Source: Forficula auricularia
Lineage: Eukaryota; Arthropoda; Insecta; Dermaptera; Forficulidae
Assembly: GCA_024734495.1 (NCBI GenBank)
Contig: JALMQS010000828.1
Coordinates: 1,227,101-1,291,100, forward strand
Direction: 5' to 3'
DNA length: 64,000 bases
Shown: positions 23,701 to 35,703 of the stretch, one piece after another
Layout: every line of letters starts with the position of its first letter
Numbering within the stretch: the first letter of the stretch is position 1
Translations under genes and position numbers: made by a program
The notes under the pieces: model-generated
Database searches by the model: none
What the model saw: only the letters and a program-made list of their open reading frames with translations
What the model was told of the DNA's origin: nothing

Positions 23701-26700
23701 GAGCTGGGGCTGCCAGAGCCACCCTGGCCAAATCCTCCGAAACCTCCCCTAAAAAAGAGAAAAATTAATTGTAATGCGAATGTAATCTTTAAATAGAAAA
23801 AATCAAGTGAATTTTAATTGAAAAAATCTGAAGTCGAGAATATATTTTCTAAATTTAACTAAATCTTCAAATTTTCAATTATACCTGTTAGACATAAAAC
23901 TTTTTTAAGCCTTTTGTCAAGCTATTTGAGGAATCAAACAGTGGCACAGGTAACATTTTGACTTTTTCAAAAGAATAGAGAATATAGTTCATAAAAAGTT
24001 ACATAGGTATCAGTGGCGTGTGATCCATGAATGCTGTGGATGCGGCGCATCCCTAAAATTGCAAACATTAGAGTTCATAAATATATAATGTCGAGTTTAA
24101 AATTTCCAGAGGATCTTAAAATTTTCAAATTATTATTCTTTAATTCGAATATTTCTCAAAAAATTATTTTTTGTTTTGAAAAATATAGTACCTAAGTAAT
24201 TGGTTTTCGAAATGAAATAAAATGGTTGCATAGTTTTAAGGGGCAATTAAAATGAATGATTTTTCCGAAAAGTGTGCGGATAGAAGGTTGAAAGTCCCTG
24301 CCTGATATATCTTCCAGTTCAAGGATGTCAAAGACAAGTCCAGACGAGTTTTAGTCGAATAAAAATTGTTCTCGCTGAAGAAGTATTAAAATAGAATTAA
24401 TATAAAAATGGAATAAATAAAGTTGATTTGGGAATCTTTGGACTAATCCATATCTAAGAATTCTCACTATATAAGATCGGTAAGAGTGCAATAGACAAAT
24501 CATAGGTTGCTTATAGCAGTAGATTTAGGAGAAATGTAAGATTTTCTTATAGGACAGGCTGATTCATTGTGGAAGATGGTCGATTTCCATCTCAGGGACT
24601 GTGGAGTTTAAGTCTCAAGAGTTAATTTCTGACTTCTATCCTCGCTCACACAAAGCAATATCCGTTTGGGGCGAAGGTCCCAAAATATATTTTTTAAAAA
24701 TCTAATGTTAAGTTTGAAAAATAACAAAAATGCTATCGTATTCAATGAAATTTGCAAAAAAAGGAAGGGTACTTTTTGGACAGCATCCCTGGTTGAAAAG
24801 TCACCATTCGCCACTAATAAGAATCTAATTGACAAAAGTTGCATTTTAGTGACAAAAAAAAGAAATAAAAAGAAAAAAAAATACATCTTCTTATGTATTT
24901 AATAACACATATAGGTGTTTTAAACAGCTTATGCTTGAAAACGAGTATAGTACAAGAAGTAAAAGAAGTCGCACCGAGTAAACTTGAATTCGAATTAATG
25001 ACACAAATTGATAACCATTTGAGCTGATTTAATCTTTAGAGAAGATTTATTCCCCGACAGACTGGCTGTAAATGCAAATTGAGCATTGAAACATGTCTAG
25101 TCTACAACTTATCTGTAAGATCACTGTTTTTGTTATTCGAAACCTCTAAGAGGTGGGTAGAACATCAGGGATACTTACTGGGAACGTGCAGGAGCGCCGT
25201 ATTGCGTGCTGAGTCCTCCACGAGACGAGGGGGGCAGATATTGCCTATCTACAGGGGGTTCAGCGACCACACCAGCCATCACAACAGCCAACATCCATAA
25301 AGCCTACAACAGAATAAAGTAATCCGTCACATTAACTTGATATTTTCAAGACATATTAATATATTAATAATAATAATGTAGAAATATATATTATATACCA
25401 AATAAATATAATATTTTATTAAAAAGGCTTTGGAATGAACTTTCATCCAAATTTCATGCAAACCCGACTCTTGGCGCTCTCAAGTTTTCGTTCTTTATAG
25501 ATCCAAATAACTGGTACTTCTTACCATTATTTTCTTTATATCTTCTAATCTTTCTCTACTTTTTTACTTTTTTCTCTTCTTCCCCTTCAAAATTTGTGTA
25601 TTGGTGAACTCTTTTGCCAACTTTGTAAAATATTGTTGCTAAATTATGTATAAACACTAAGTAAGACCTTCCTATCTTTGTATACTTTGTGAAATAAATT
25701 AAATAAATAAAAAGTATCTGAAAACGCTTTTATGAAATCCTAACGTTTCGGGAGAAATTCTCTCTGAATCAATGGAATTTCTAAAAAATGTGAAAAAATA
25801 CTTGGTTTATAAAAGCTATATAAAGGAACTATAAACAAATAAATGAAATTAGATAATGATAAATATTGTCTTGGAGATGAAATTACTTACACTGAATAAA
25901 AATAAAAAATAAAAATATTTACAAAAAATAATTTTTTCTAAAATTTTTGTATAAATAGGTATTAGAAAACAGCTCAGTATCTAACCTTAATTAATTGAAT
26001 TTTTTGTTGTTTAAAATTTGAATCATTTCTAATTTTTTTTTCATTCTTGAATTATTTAATTAAAATTTTTTTTTTCATTTCTTTAATTATTTAATTAATT
26101 TATTCTAAAATTTTGTTATTAAAAAAATCAAAATTGTTTCCCAGGTTAAATGAATGACTGGCTAACATCGTGCATTCGGAATTTTGTGTTTCCAAAAAAT
26201 GTAATTCTACGAAAAATATAATAATTTTTTTATTAGTTTACTACTATTTTAGAAGATAATTCACAAAGTTGTAAAAATGAGATGCGATAATAATATGTAC
26301 GTAGTATAGTAATAACTTAATTTTTTTTTCTTTTATATATTATTTTATTTTTGAATGTTACTTTATCCGTTAATAATATATATTAATACATTTTCTAATA
26401 GATAGTGATTTCGATTGTTTGATTCTTCTGAATTATCTACCACTAAAAACAACCTATTAATTGATTTGAAATCAAATTCAAGTTATTTATTTCGATTAAT
26501 AAGCTTAGTTTAATTAAGTTTACTAGAAATTATATAGTACCTATCCCTTTAATCTTAATTGTTACAAATCTACATTATTTTACAAAAACTTGAATATATG
26601 AGATTTTAAAAAAGTTATGAATAAAAAAAATAAGATTTCTAAACGTGCATCAGTAAAAAGATAAAATAAGCATGTGTAGCAATTTGTGTACTATATAGGT

Positions 26701-29035
26701 GTATAAGCAATAAGCATGACTCGTAGGCATCATTTTAATAATAAAATAAATAAAGTAATAAAAAATTTAATCTGTACGTTTCAGTTATTGATGTCGTAAG
26801 CTTAAATTTCTATTCTCTGACGTTCTTTCCTTTGCATTTTATTAAAATGGGTTTGCAAAATAAAATGAAACTTAGAAATAGATGAATTTTGGACATCGTT
26901 AATTTGTTTAGAAATTAATTTTGTAACATCTTGTCTATTTGTACTATTTCTTAATATTGTAAATTTTCAGATGCCCCCAATTTAATTAAACTATTATATT
27001 CTAGAGATTGAAAAAAAGTATTTTGAAAAAATAAATTAAAGTTTTTTATTTTTTCAGTCCCTTCTTTATTTTTACCTCTTTTTATATTATTATTGACAGA
27101 AATGAATATGTTGATAATGTATTAATAAATAGCGCCTAATTAAGAGATCTTACACTGCAAAACATAATGACTAGATAAATCCTTAATAGGACTTTTAACA
27201 CTATGTTATTCTAGGCTTACTTAACAGATAGATTTTTTTGAATTTGGTTGTCAACAAATATTTAATAAACAAATTTCCCATTTGACAATAAATAAAATTA
27301 ATTAATTACTTTAATAACAAGGGAATTTATTATATTATGAATATTATTGAAAACAACAGTACTAAAGATAGACCATAAGTGATGTGGCGGCTGATTGAGA
27401 TCGCAGTCGCCATATCAAACAGAATTCGTCTCAAATGCTACTGTTCTCTGTTCAAGTTTAGAAACGACGACGGTCTCAGAGTTGAGCGGGTCAATCCTTC
27501 TAATTTCATGACTTAAATTGTAAGGTTAGTTAGAGTCATGTGATCTGAATTGTTAATCCCTATTATGCGTGAAGCCTTATCGAAGAAGATGATTGATTTA
27601 ATTAAACGATTCAAATTTTGTTGAATGAAATATGTATATTATACTTTAATTTTGATTAATCAAGCATTAATTGATGAGAAATGAATGACTAGAGAAAGAG
27701 ATGAGCCATATATCGCATTAAAGCTGAAAACAGTGGAACGAAAAACAAAGAAGTGGCGAAAACAAACTTGCTTGGATATTACTTCAAACTCTCTACTATG
27801 AGATATATAAATGGTAAAATTATTTAAATACAATCAGAAAAAGTTGATTATTGTTTCAAACATTTCAAGAAAAATTCTCCATTTTCAATGAACTTTTTAC
27901 TTTCACATTTATATTTTAGAATGTAGTTGCATTTTTTTTAAATAAAACAACAATAATTTTCATTGAAAATTAGTGGATTTCTTCAGGAAAGTTTGAAACA
28001 TTAATAATTATTTAAATAACTATATTTTGATTTATTCCTTTATGCAATAAAATAATCAAGAATTTATTTTAAAATATTATGCGGTATAGGACTAAAATGT
28101 ATTGGAAATGAAAGACTTGGGTAGGTATAGCAGTGAAAACAAACTTGCTTGAATTGATCAGAAATTATATATGAAATGAGTCTAGAATTCAAGCTAGTTT
28201 GTTTTCGTCGCTTTACTTGTTTCCTCTTTACTATATTTTCAGTCTTATAAGCGAACTATAAACAGAGGTATTGCCACTTCATTGTGTTTTCAGATCTAAT
28301 AGAGTGGAATTAAAAAAAATAAAATTTAACATTAACTGTCCATTAATTGATGATAATCTAACAAACGAATAAACAATTTTCATACCTGTCAAAAAATCAA
28401 ATAAATTAATTAATTCAATTTATTTAAATTTTAAGAGATCATTAATTTGTATAGAAAATCAATAGAGGTTCTCAACTATTAAATCTGTGGTGTTTTAAAT
28501 ATGGTAATTTTTGTAATGTCAGAAGGGTTGTATTAACTCCGGGAATTGAACACGACGACAAAAATCATTCATAACCCCTCGGACTTCGTAGTTAATAATC
28601 ACTCTTGATTTTCTATAAAAATCTTTACTACTATTGTCTTGTATGTCTTAATTTGGTTAGGGTTAGCTAAAATTAGTTGGAAACAATTCACAACCGAAAA
28701 TTTTCATACCTATAATGTATCCCAAAATGGATCGTATAGTAAGGATCGGAAATAACGACATATTTGACACATCATTGAATTAAGAATAGTTTTTTCGTCT
28801 AATAAAAATGTATGGTAACTGGGTGTATTTTTTAAATATCTTTATAAATTGGCACTAGCCCGTGGGATGAAATGAAATAAATTGAAATCTGTAAAGCCTT
28901 TTAGAAAAAAATGTGCTAGTTTTTTGCTCTGATTTGACAACCTAGGTACTACTATAAAATTTGTGAAGCTTTATCAAAGAAAAATGAAATGATTGAGAAT
29001 AAATTGAAGGATTGTTGTGAATTTACCTTAGCCAT
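20487..29035 (-). CDS. Pro-resilin-like cuticular protein, 4 exons, 318 aa
   Basis: Encodes a secreted elastic cuticle protein expected to bind chitin and form rubber-like, tyrosine-cross-linked matrix. Coding exons (minus): 29027..29035, 25179..25303, 23196..23748, 20487..20756; all three introns are GT-AG and the joined frame is fully open. Residues 1..17 form a hydrophobic signal peptide (probable cleavage after AGVVA). Residues 18..229 are Gly/Ser/Tyr/Pro-rich with about seven PSSQYGAP units spaced by SRSGSFGG-type linkers. Residues 230..295 are a Rebers-Riddiford domain with YYVLLPDGRKQIVEYTA and NEEGY. The tail is GGRGGAQGPY. Order of parts equals known insect pro-resilins. Start chosen because MAK followed by a donor splices in phase 0 onto the hydrophobic exon, and a TATA box lies upstream. 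Tandem-array or paralogue context: another such exon lies at 55498..55770 on the same strand. Confidence 0.93.
20757..23195 (-). other. Pro-resilin intron 3
   Basis: 2439 bases, donor GTGAGT at 23195..23190, acceptor CAG at 20759..20757. AT-rich, without recognised repeats or embedded genes. The minus-strand frame at 22742..22948 is noise. Confidence 0.85.
23196..23748 (-). CDS. Pro-resilin exon 3: elastic repeat region
   Basis: Residues 46..229 (184 codons after the split Q45). It begins with GGFGGFGQGGSGSPSSQYGA and then has successive PSSQYGAPSR units, a QQYNAPSQQYGAP variant and a final GGRGGGNGYSGDQYD. Codons of the repeat units are nearly identical over three consecutive units (about 23389..23560), a sign of recent unequal exchange. 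Other frames on both strands are also open here only because of the repeats and Gly/Ala-rich composition; the frame given is the one that splices in phase to both neighbours. Confidence 0.93.
23749..25178 (-). other. Pro-resilin intron 2
   Basis: 1430 bases, donor GTAAGT at 25178..25173, acceptor TTTTTTAG ending at 23749. More than half is the hAT remnant 24011..24816; the rest is unremarkable. Confidence 0.85.
24011..24816 (+). mobile_element. hAT-like element in pro-resilin intron 2
   Basis: Left end CAGTGGCGTGTGATCC, right end (reverse complement) TAGTGGCGAATGGTGAC. Flanking octamers ATAGGTAT and ATAAGAAT agree at six of eight bases. No transposase; the opposed open frames around 24608..24902 are compositional. 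A truncated inverted relative lies at 1205..1879. Confidence 0.65.
25179..25303 (-). CDS. Pro-resilin exon 2: signal peptide and first elastic unit
   Basis: 125 bases: 41 codons plus two bases (CA) completed by G23748 to give Gln45. Encodes ALWMLAVVMAGVVAEPPVD and then QYLPPSSRGG and LSTQYGAPARSQ. Acceptor CTGTTGTAG; donor GTAAGTAT. The positions of signal peptide and mature start match cuticular proteins, in which the first intron commonly splits the signal peptide. Confidence 0.92.
25304..29026 (-). other. Pro-resilin intron 1
   Basis: 3723 bases, donor GTAAAT at 29026..29021 and acceptor TGTAG at 25304. Long first introns often hold enhancers in cuticle genes (general knowledge; no specific site is claimed). 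It is AT-rich apart from the element at 27722..28244. No second promoter or exon recognised. Confidence 0.8.
27722..28244. mobile_element. Possible inverted-repeat element in intron 1
   Basis: Left end (GCTGAAAACAGTGGAACG, then AAGTGGCGAAAACAAACTTG) and right end (reverse complement GACTGAAAATATAGTAAAG, then AAGCGACGAAAACAAACTAG) form imperfect inverted termini of about 55 bases. A third partial copy, GTGAAAACAAACTTGCTTGA, lies near 28134. No transposase or clear target-site duplication. Confidence 0.45.
29027..29035 (-). CDS. Pro-resilin exon 1: start codon (MAK)
   Basis: Nine coding bases ATGGCTAAG followed by donor GTAAAT. Preceded by ATCAAC, an A-rich insect-like start context. A very short first coding exon is typical for arthropod cuticular protein genes. 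Confidence 0.85.
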
Positions 29036-29110
29036 GTTGATCACTTGTTTAGTGGTTGATATGAGATCGTTGGAAAGAAAACTGTGATACCTGCTGAGTG
29101 TCTGCCCGGG

Positions 29111-29120
29111 TTTATATATT
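29111..29120 (-). promoter_or_regulatory. TATA box of pro-resilin gene
   Basis: AATATATAAA on the minus strand, 76 to 85 bases upstream of the ATG. Possible initiators are TCAGC (A at 29095) or TCACAGT (A at 29085, 33 bases downstream of the TATA start, the better spacing). The region 29121..29350 upstream is GC-richer than the intron. Confidence 0.7.
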
Positions 29121-29737
29121 GCTTGCAACCCTGATTGTTGACCATTGCAACAGCAAGCGGCTGCTTTACCGCCCACCGCCCCCGCTCTCTCATCTTCTCT
29201 TTGAAATGCACCAGATCGGCGACCAGCAAGCAAAGCACTTGCGACACTTCACCTTCCATCTTTTGAATTTTTTCCGCCCTTGCTCTCTTCTCTCGCCCAG
29301 GGCCTTGCATGAGGCAATGACGTCTCTAACGTACCACTCTAGTTATGCTTTTACCAGCTTGCTAATTAGATCTTGATCGTTTCGACTTTCGTTCATTGCC
29401 ACGCTCCATCATCATCATCATCCTGTCTTGCATCAATTTATATAAATATAATATATATACATGGTTAAATCATATACAGACATCGTTGATATCTTAATAA
29501 AAGGCATCGAAATAACAAAATCAAATTTTATTTCCCTATAATCAATTTTTTAGGTAAAAAGGTAAAAAACAAAAACAAACGACTTAAAAGGCTAGCTAAA
29601 AATGTATATAAAGTACACTTTTTAAATAGAATTCACTTTATATTAATTTTTTTGACCGAGTTAAAAAAAATATTATTAATTGATACTTGGTTCGGGCAGT
29701 TGATAATGTAGAAGTATAGACAGGCGTTAAGTTAAAC

Positions 29738-30095
29738 TAGTCCAATTTTTTAATGAGTTGAAATCGAAATTTTATTTTGATATTTGTTAAATAATGAAAC
29801 AGTTTTGGCAACGACTCGTTACCATCCTCAGTCTAAAACACATAAGAATTGTCTTAACAAGATGGATAAAGATATCATTGTAAGAGATGTACAAAAATAT
29901 GTTATCATATAATGTAATTTTGCTACAATGTAAACTCATATACATCTCTTATAATGATATCATTATCCATCTTGTTAAGACAATTCTTATGTGTTTTAGA
30001 CTGAGGATGGTAGCGAGTCGTTGCCGAAACTGTTTAATTATTTAACAAATATTAAAATAAAATAAAATTTTGATTTCAACTAATTGAAAAAATAA
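29738..30095. mobile_element. Family H palindrome (Penelope-like inverted dimer)
   Basis: Arms of about 165 bases (29743..29908 and 29935..30095) are inverted copies around a short spacer, including CTTAACAAGATGGATAA and its complement. The right arm has CTGAGGA at 30001..30007, T, a GGTAGC/GTTGCC hairpin and GAAAC at 30026..30030. The left arm has the same with AAAAC on the minus strand. No GUC triplet follows, so a working hammerhead is not claimed. Confidence 0.75.
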
Positions 30096-30360
30096 TTTTA
30101 ATTTATATGAGACCTTAACACCTTCTTCTCGTGTAGTATAGTATAATTCAACGCATGCCTGAAATTTTATTAAAAAAAAATATGTTTTATCCCTATTAGC
30201 GCACCTTTGTAGTTGTTGTTCTTCAATTTTTTATAATTTTTATCAACAAAACCTTATGGAATTTGACAAAATTAAATGTGTTTTATTTTTATACAATTTT
30301 ATTTGCGAGATCTACGATTTTATTTAAAAATTAGTTATTTCAAAAGAATACATATCATCG

Positions 30361-31029
30361 CCTTAGAGCAGAGGTCGGGGAACTTTTTTAGCCATTAGCC
30401 CAAAATATTTTTGAGTAGGTCGCTATTATCCCTACATTCTGAAAAGCAAAAAAAGCAAGGTAAATGTATATTATTTATTATTTATTGAATTAATTGGAAT
30501 TTACATGAAAACTATCTGTAAAATGACTTCAAAATTGGGACTTTTTACTTGAGCGCAATTTGAATACAGTCCTCGGTATTCTGCCGATATCTGTTCTTCG
30601 TTTTTAAGTTTAATAAAGTCGAAGTATTTTTTTAACTTTTATTAATTTTACGATTTTTAATTCCTGGAAAAGGAAAGTAAAAATCCTATAAAAGTTTATA
30701 AAATAGAAAATTTTAAAAATGTCCTTATATTACCCCTGATAGTTTCATTGTTACCCCATTTGGAGTAATTTACCCCGGTTCCCCGACCACTGCCTTAGAG
30801 TCTAAACCTGTTAAATCCATTTTTATGATATATGACACATTAATACCGTTCGAAAGAAAAAGAGATGCAGCATCGTCCAAAAAAACTGCTACTTAAAATT
30901 ACGATCGTAAGTTGTAGAAAAAAAATGTGAAAAATAGTTTCTTTTCATACCAACAATATTAAATTTTGTTTGTTTTTTCTCTGTCCTGTAAAATTTCCTT
31001 GTTGTGAGTTAGCAGGTTTGTACTCTAAG
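30361..31029 (+). mobile_element. Family I element, interrupted by a hAT insertion
   Basis: The body 30793..31029 is nearly identical to 57627..57865 and has inverted ends CCTTAGAG.../...CTCTAAG. The first 8 bases (CCTTAGAG) now also stand at 30361..30368 because the hAT element 30369..30792 duplicated them on insertion. Confidence 0.8.
30369..30792. mobile_element. hAT MITE with exact 8-bp TSD
   Basis: Inverted ends CAGAGGTCGGGGAAC / GTTCCCCGACCACTG, flanked by exact CCTTAGAG (30361..30368 and 30793..30800). 424 bp, AT-rich interior, no transposase. Confidence 0.88.
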
Positions 31030-31644
31030 ACTACGATATATGGTATGAAGGTGCTTCTGGATTATCTATATCAATTTTTGGGGAGAATTTCTTAATTTGT
31101 CTACCTCAAGATTGTCGACGCGTATTGAAACTTTGAGGAGACTAAACATATTATATCAATTTTGTGACCCACTTAAAAAAAATATTTTACCCTTTTTAGC
31201 ACACCTTTACATTTGAAGATGTTTTTTCATATTTTTTTGCTTTTCAATTTCTATCAATAAAAGCTTGCATTATTTAAGAAAATTAAATGTTTTTAATTTT
31301 CATACAATTTCATTGTCAGATTTACGCTTTTGTTGAAAAATAAGTGCTTTCTGGATTAACTTTTTCAATTTCTTAATTCTTTCTTGCGATATGATCACAT
31401 CCTCTACCAAAAAACAGCAATTAAAATACAATATGTCTTTCATCAAAAGTTATTGCTGATACGAACATAAATAAATATATATATATATATATATATAAAT
31501 TTATTGGATTGATAAACTCTTTTTTGAAGTCGCTTAAAATATTTTTAGGTAAAAGTAATTCGATTTTGAAAAAAACCCTAAAAATCAAAAAACAGCTTTC
31601 AGGAAAACATCATAATTCAAATAGGTTTATTGTATGGGCCAGCC

Positions 31645-31820
31645 CGAGGGGTGATCCGCGATTGGAAGTAGGTGTACACCTCTTTGGAAGCATTTTGGAA
31701 ATATTTGAAAGTGCTTGGGAATATTTGGAAGTAGTTGGAAATATTTGGAAGTACTTGGAAATATTTGGAAGTACAAGTGGAAGTAGGTGTACAGCATATT
31801 AGGCCGCGGTTCACCCCTCA
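31645..31820. mobile_element. Family G element with minisatellite, copy 2
   Basis: Same CGAGGGGTGATC.../...TCACCCCTCA ends and the same GGAAGTAGGTGTACA inner phrases as 19770..19998, but fewer 20-bp units. Flanking octamers GGCCAGCC and GGTCAGTC agree at six of eight. The open frames here are by-products of the repeat. Confidence 0.8.
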
Positions 31821-33449
31821 GGTCAGTCCTAAGATAGGCTACTACTAGACTGCGAAAAAAGTAATGATTTTCTGTTTTATTTGATTTATTATAAAAATAA
31901 TGCACCACATCATATATTGTTATTTCGATAAAAATTTAAAAAATAAAATAAATTCAACTTTTAATTCATCCATGGATCATTTGACTTGAAAAATTCTTTC
32001 ATTTTTATTATTATATTTAATTCAAAATATATTTTCAAATCGTCCCAACAGGTGTGAATGATATATTAATATAAATGATTTGTATTTATGACGTTTATTT
32101 TTTGTATAGTTACACATCGTTTGGTAAAAAAATTAATTGAATTATTCTATTGAATACAAGACAGTCTAAAGATTTATTTCATAAATATGAATTATAGCTT
32201 TTAAAAATAAGAAAAAATAATGATAATAATAAGGTGCAAAAAAAAGAAGATTTCTCACTCTCGATCTTATCTTTCTTGACCAATCTATTTACAATCCCGT
32301 TCTGGAGGTGAGCACTGATTATTTATCGCACGTCTCGAATCGCGTAGAAATACCAGCCATTTATGTTAAACAAACCGATCATTATTTTTTTAGCCAGCCC
32401 ATATTTATTCAGATTGTTGGTTTGAGAAGATTTTTTTATAATAAATATGAAATAAATACCTACATTTTTCTTTAGTTCTAGAAAAATATTCATGGATTAT
32501 TACTTACATGACTAAAATTAAAAGAATAGGCAATGATTTTAATTAAATTTTATGTTTAAACCGCCCCTGCTTTTATTCACTCACTAAAATTCAGTCATCT
32601 CAGTATGGCAATTTTTTGAATACAAAAATAAAATTTTATTTTTTACTTTTTAGTGCATTTTGAAATAAAAGAGTTTTTTTTTTTTTAAACTTTTGATATA
32701 TTATAATTTAATTTAATTTATGTAATAATTAAAATTTACAAAACGTATCAAGGAATAGCTATTAGATATAGAAAATACTTATTCTCTAATAATTTTTGGA
32801 ATTAATAAAACCTTGTATTATCTTCGGAATTAATAAACTATTGTATTATCTTCGAAATAGATGTGAGCGATATTTAAATAAAAATTTTCTAGTGAACTAG
32901 AAATGGGTCAAAATACGTTTAAAAGATTCTACTTGTCTTTTCAAATTTTCTATTTATCATTGAGTGAGATACCAAATTAAAGAGCAGAAAATTTTATATA
33001 TGTATTAGCTTATAAATATCGTGCAAACCGTGAGATTTCTTTTTAATTAAGATTTTAGGGAAAAACAGCTCAGGGATAATGAAAAGTACAAATTTCAAAT
33101 AAAATAATTTATTTGAACGTCACTTCCAATTAAAAAAAAAAAAAAACTGGTTTCACAGGATCATCCTCCTTTTGAAGATATCAAAGAATTCGAGAAAGAG
33201 GTTGTTATAAACTTATTTCGTCGAATTTTTTAATCTATAATAAAAAGATGAAGATCTTCCGAAACGACTCTTGGAATGTCATTTTCAATTAAAAAAATCT
33301 TTTTAAAGAAACTTCTTTCTTCAGGATATAAAGGAGAGAAGAAAGGGAGTTACAAGCTTTTTTTTGTTGACCCTTTTAATTCCTAAAAAATGTGAAAATC
33401 CTCTTGTCTCGAATCACCATCATTTCACTTTCAAAATTTATATTAAACG
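31821..33449. other. AT-rich intergenic DNA, nothing recognised
   Basis: No repeat shared with other parts of the window and no convincing coding frame. Confidence 0.4.
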
Positions 33450-34130
33450 AACTGCTCTAGGCGTGCCGAAGGCTCTCCGGGCAGGTGGACCTGGCGGGCA
33501 GCGTCTCGGCATGTGATTATTAGGTTTCCAAAATTTAAATATCTTTAGATAGTTGATTTTTACAGGAAGTTTCTTAAAGTAATAAAGAATAACTCCACAA
33601 AATTTGATCAAGATAGGAGAGATTTTTAATTTTTGCCCCCACTCACATTTTGGATAGTTGGGAGTCGAATTTCAAAAAATCCTGAAAAATCTTTTTAGAT
33701 ATTTGTATTTAAAATTTTATTAAGTAAAAATCAAGTAGATATCTTATCGTTCTTAATTGAAAATGCATAATTAGTGTAAACACATTGCAAAGATATTTTG
33801 CCCATTTTGACCCCTTTATGGATCGAATTTCAAAAAATCCTGAAATTAATTTTTAGATATTTTAATTTTGTATTTTGATAAGTAAAAAGCAAGTAGATAT
33901 TTTATCGTCCTTAAGAGATAGCGCATAATCAGTGAAAACACACTTTGCCCCCTTTGACTCACTTAGGGGTCGAATTTCGAAAAATCCTTTCTTAGTGAGC
34001 CCTTATGTCATAGATGTAATATCCTCTCAAAATTTCATGTTTCTATGTCCAGTGGTTCTGACTGTTTTGATGATGAGTGAGAGAGTGAGTGAGTGTATCG
34101 GGCAAAGAATTTTATATATGTATATAGATT
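33450..34130 (+). repeat. Unclassified element with internal tandem repeat
   Basis: Starts with a GC-rich hairpin region (TGCCGA...TCGGCA, 33463..33512). It then has about 170-bp diverged direct repeats (TCGAATTTCAAAAAATCCTG at 33667 and 33835, a variant at 33971; GTAAAAA(T/G)CAAGTAGAT at 33725 and 33882) and ends in a GAGTGAGAGAGTGAGTGAG tract. The open frame at 33932..34384 crosses its end and has no motif. Possibly a Helitron-like or satellite-bearing element; class unknown. Confidence 0.5.
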
Positions 34131-34867
34131 GTATATATAAATGCCAAATATTCTTTAAAATATATTTTTCTCTATTAATTCCTATAATAGATAAAATATT
34201 TTATTGTCTTTCCAGATTTATAAGCATGCGAAATTTCAAGAAAATTGCTTCTCTAGAAGTAGGTCAAAATTTGATTACGATATTCTTTCAATACAAACGG
34301 ATAAACATACAGACAATATACATATCTATTAAATCAAATAAAATCATGAAAAAATTAGTCTTCATTCAAAACAACCTCTGTTGAACATTTTCATATTCAC
34401 ATACTTTCTATTATATTTCAAAATAAAAAATAAATTGCTGCTGTTTATGAGCTCTATGATGAAGAATATTAATGCACCACGGAGGCTAAGGTGTATCCAT
34501 GACTAATGAAATGCAATTTAAAACCTAGGATGGGCAGTAATCAGTTACATGTAAATTGAAATACAAGATATAAATTACAATTGCAATGTGCAATTGTACA
34601 TTAAAATAATCGCTATTTTGTATTTGGTTACTAAATAGAAATATTTTAATATTAGAGAATTAGGGGGGGGGGTTTATCTAGTGTGAACTTGAAAGAGGTG
34701 CACAGAATAAGGTACAGTATTAAAAAAAATTCAAAAATCTGAAGATTTTTTTTAATTAAAAAAAAATAAATAATAATATGACTGAATCTATTTAAGTATC
34801 AAAGAAAGGTTTATTTCATAAATGATTACTCCTATATTAATTTATTTATTTATTCGCTATCGTTAAA

Positions 34868-35295
34868 GTAATATTAAATTATTGGATAAAAAATACTTGG
34901 TAGGTTTCACATTAAGATATTAAAATAAAACGAATTTATTTTTGGAGAGACTTTAATTTCGATATATATATATTCGGGTGCCTAACCCATCGTCAGGAGC
35001 AACAGAAAGTAACTGACCTGGATAAGTTCTCCCTCCCCTAATTTTAAATATTTACCCTTTTGTTATTTAAAAATAAATTTTACCATTGACTTGTAATCAA
35101 ATTCAACTTATCCAGGTCATTTACTTTCTGTAGCTCCTGACGATGGGTTAGCCACCCGAAATATATATATCGAGATTAAAGTCTCTCCAAAAATAAATTC
35201 GTTTTATTTTAATATCATAATGTGAAACCTACCAAGTATTTTTTATCCAATAATTTAAAAAATGTTTCACCAAGTACCAACACCAAATTCCTTAA
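34868..35295. mobile_element. Family D palindrome (inverted dimer)
   Basis: Two oppositely oriented family D copies meet at about 35080. Left: TTGGATAAAAAATACTTGG, AACGAATTTATTTTTGG, CTAACCCATCGTCAGGAG. Right: the same in reverse, with CTGACGA (35117..35123), T, a GGGT...ACCC hairpin and GAAA. The right end extends to CACCAAGTACCAACACC, the family D tail. Confidence 0.8.
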
Positions 35296-35703
35296 AAACT
35301 ATTGAAGTTTAAATTGCATAAAAAATTCTTTTGAGAATATTTTTTTTATTATTATATTATCCTTGGTCTATCAGCCATCAGATTTATTAGTACAAAATTT
35401 TACATTTAGCATTTATTTGAACAGTGTGAAAAATTTTACAAAACTTATCTTATTAATAACATAAAATATAACTAGACATAGGGAAATAGAAATATTTACA
35501 ATAAATTAAACAATTCCTTATTGAATCGCTTCAGAGAAAATTGCTATCTTATCAAATAACTGGACTCTTTCATTTCTTATTTCTCACCTCAGTTGGTGTC
35601 TCGAAACTAACAAGACAACATTGATAAATGCATGCAATTAATTAAAGGTAAACAACTTTTAGTTTAAATTAACTTTTAAACGTTAGTTTTAATTTTTTCT
35701 TAA

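Noticed and set aside
23192..23731. 179-codon minus-strand frame rich in Ala, Leu, Asn and Val
   Set aside because: It is a shifted frame of pro-resilin exon 3; the correct frame encodes PSSQYGAP repeats and splices in phase on both sides.
23304..23768. 154-codon plus-strand frame rich in Ser, Ala and Thr
   Set aside because: Antisense of the pro-resilin repeat exon, open only because of repeat composition.
24608..24902. Opposed open frames in pro-resilin intron 2
   Set aside because: They lie in the hAT remnant and A/T-run sequence; compositional only.
29041..29376. Open frames across the pro-resilin 5' region
   Set aside because: They cover the promoter and 5' UTR; no conserved motif, and the TATA box lies inside.
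30001..30060. Family H core as an intact hammerhead
   Set aside because: No GUC-type triplet follows GAAAC at a usable distance.
33932..34384. 150-codon plus-strand frame
   Set aside because: Crosses the end of a repeat element into AT-rich DNA; the peptide is F, I, K-rich and has no motif.
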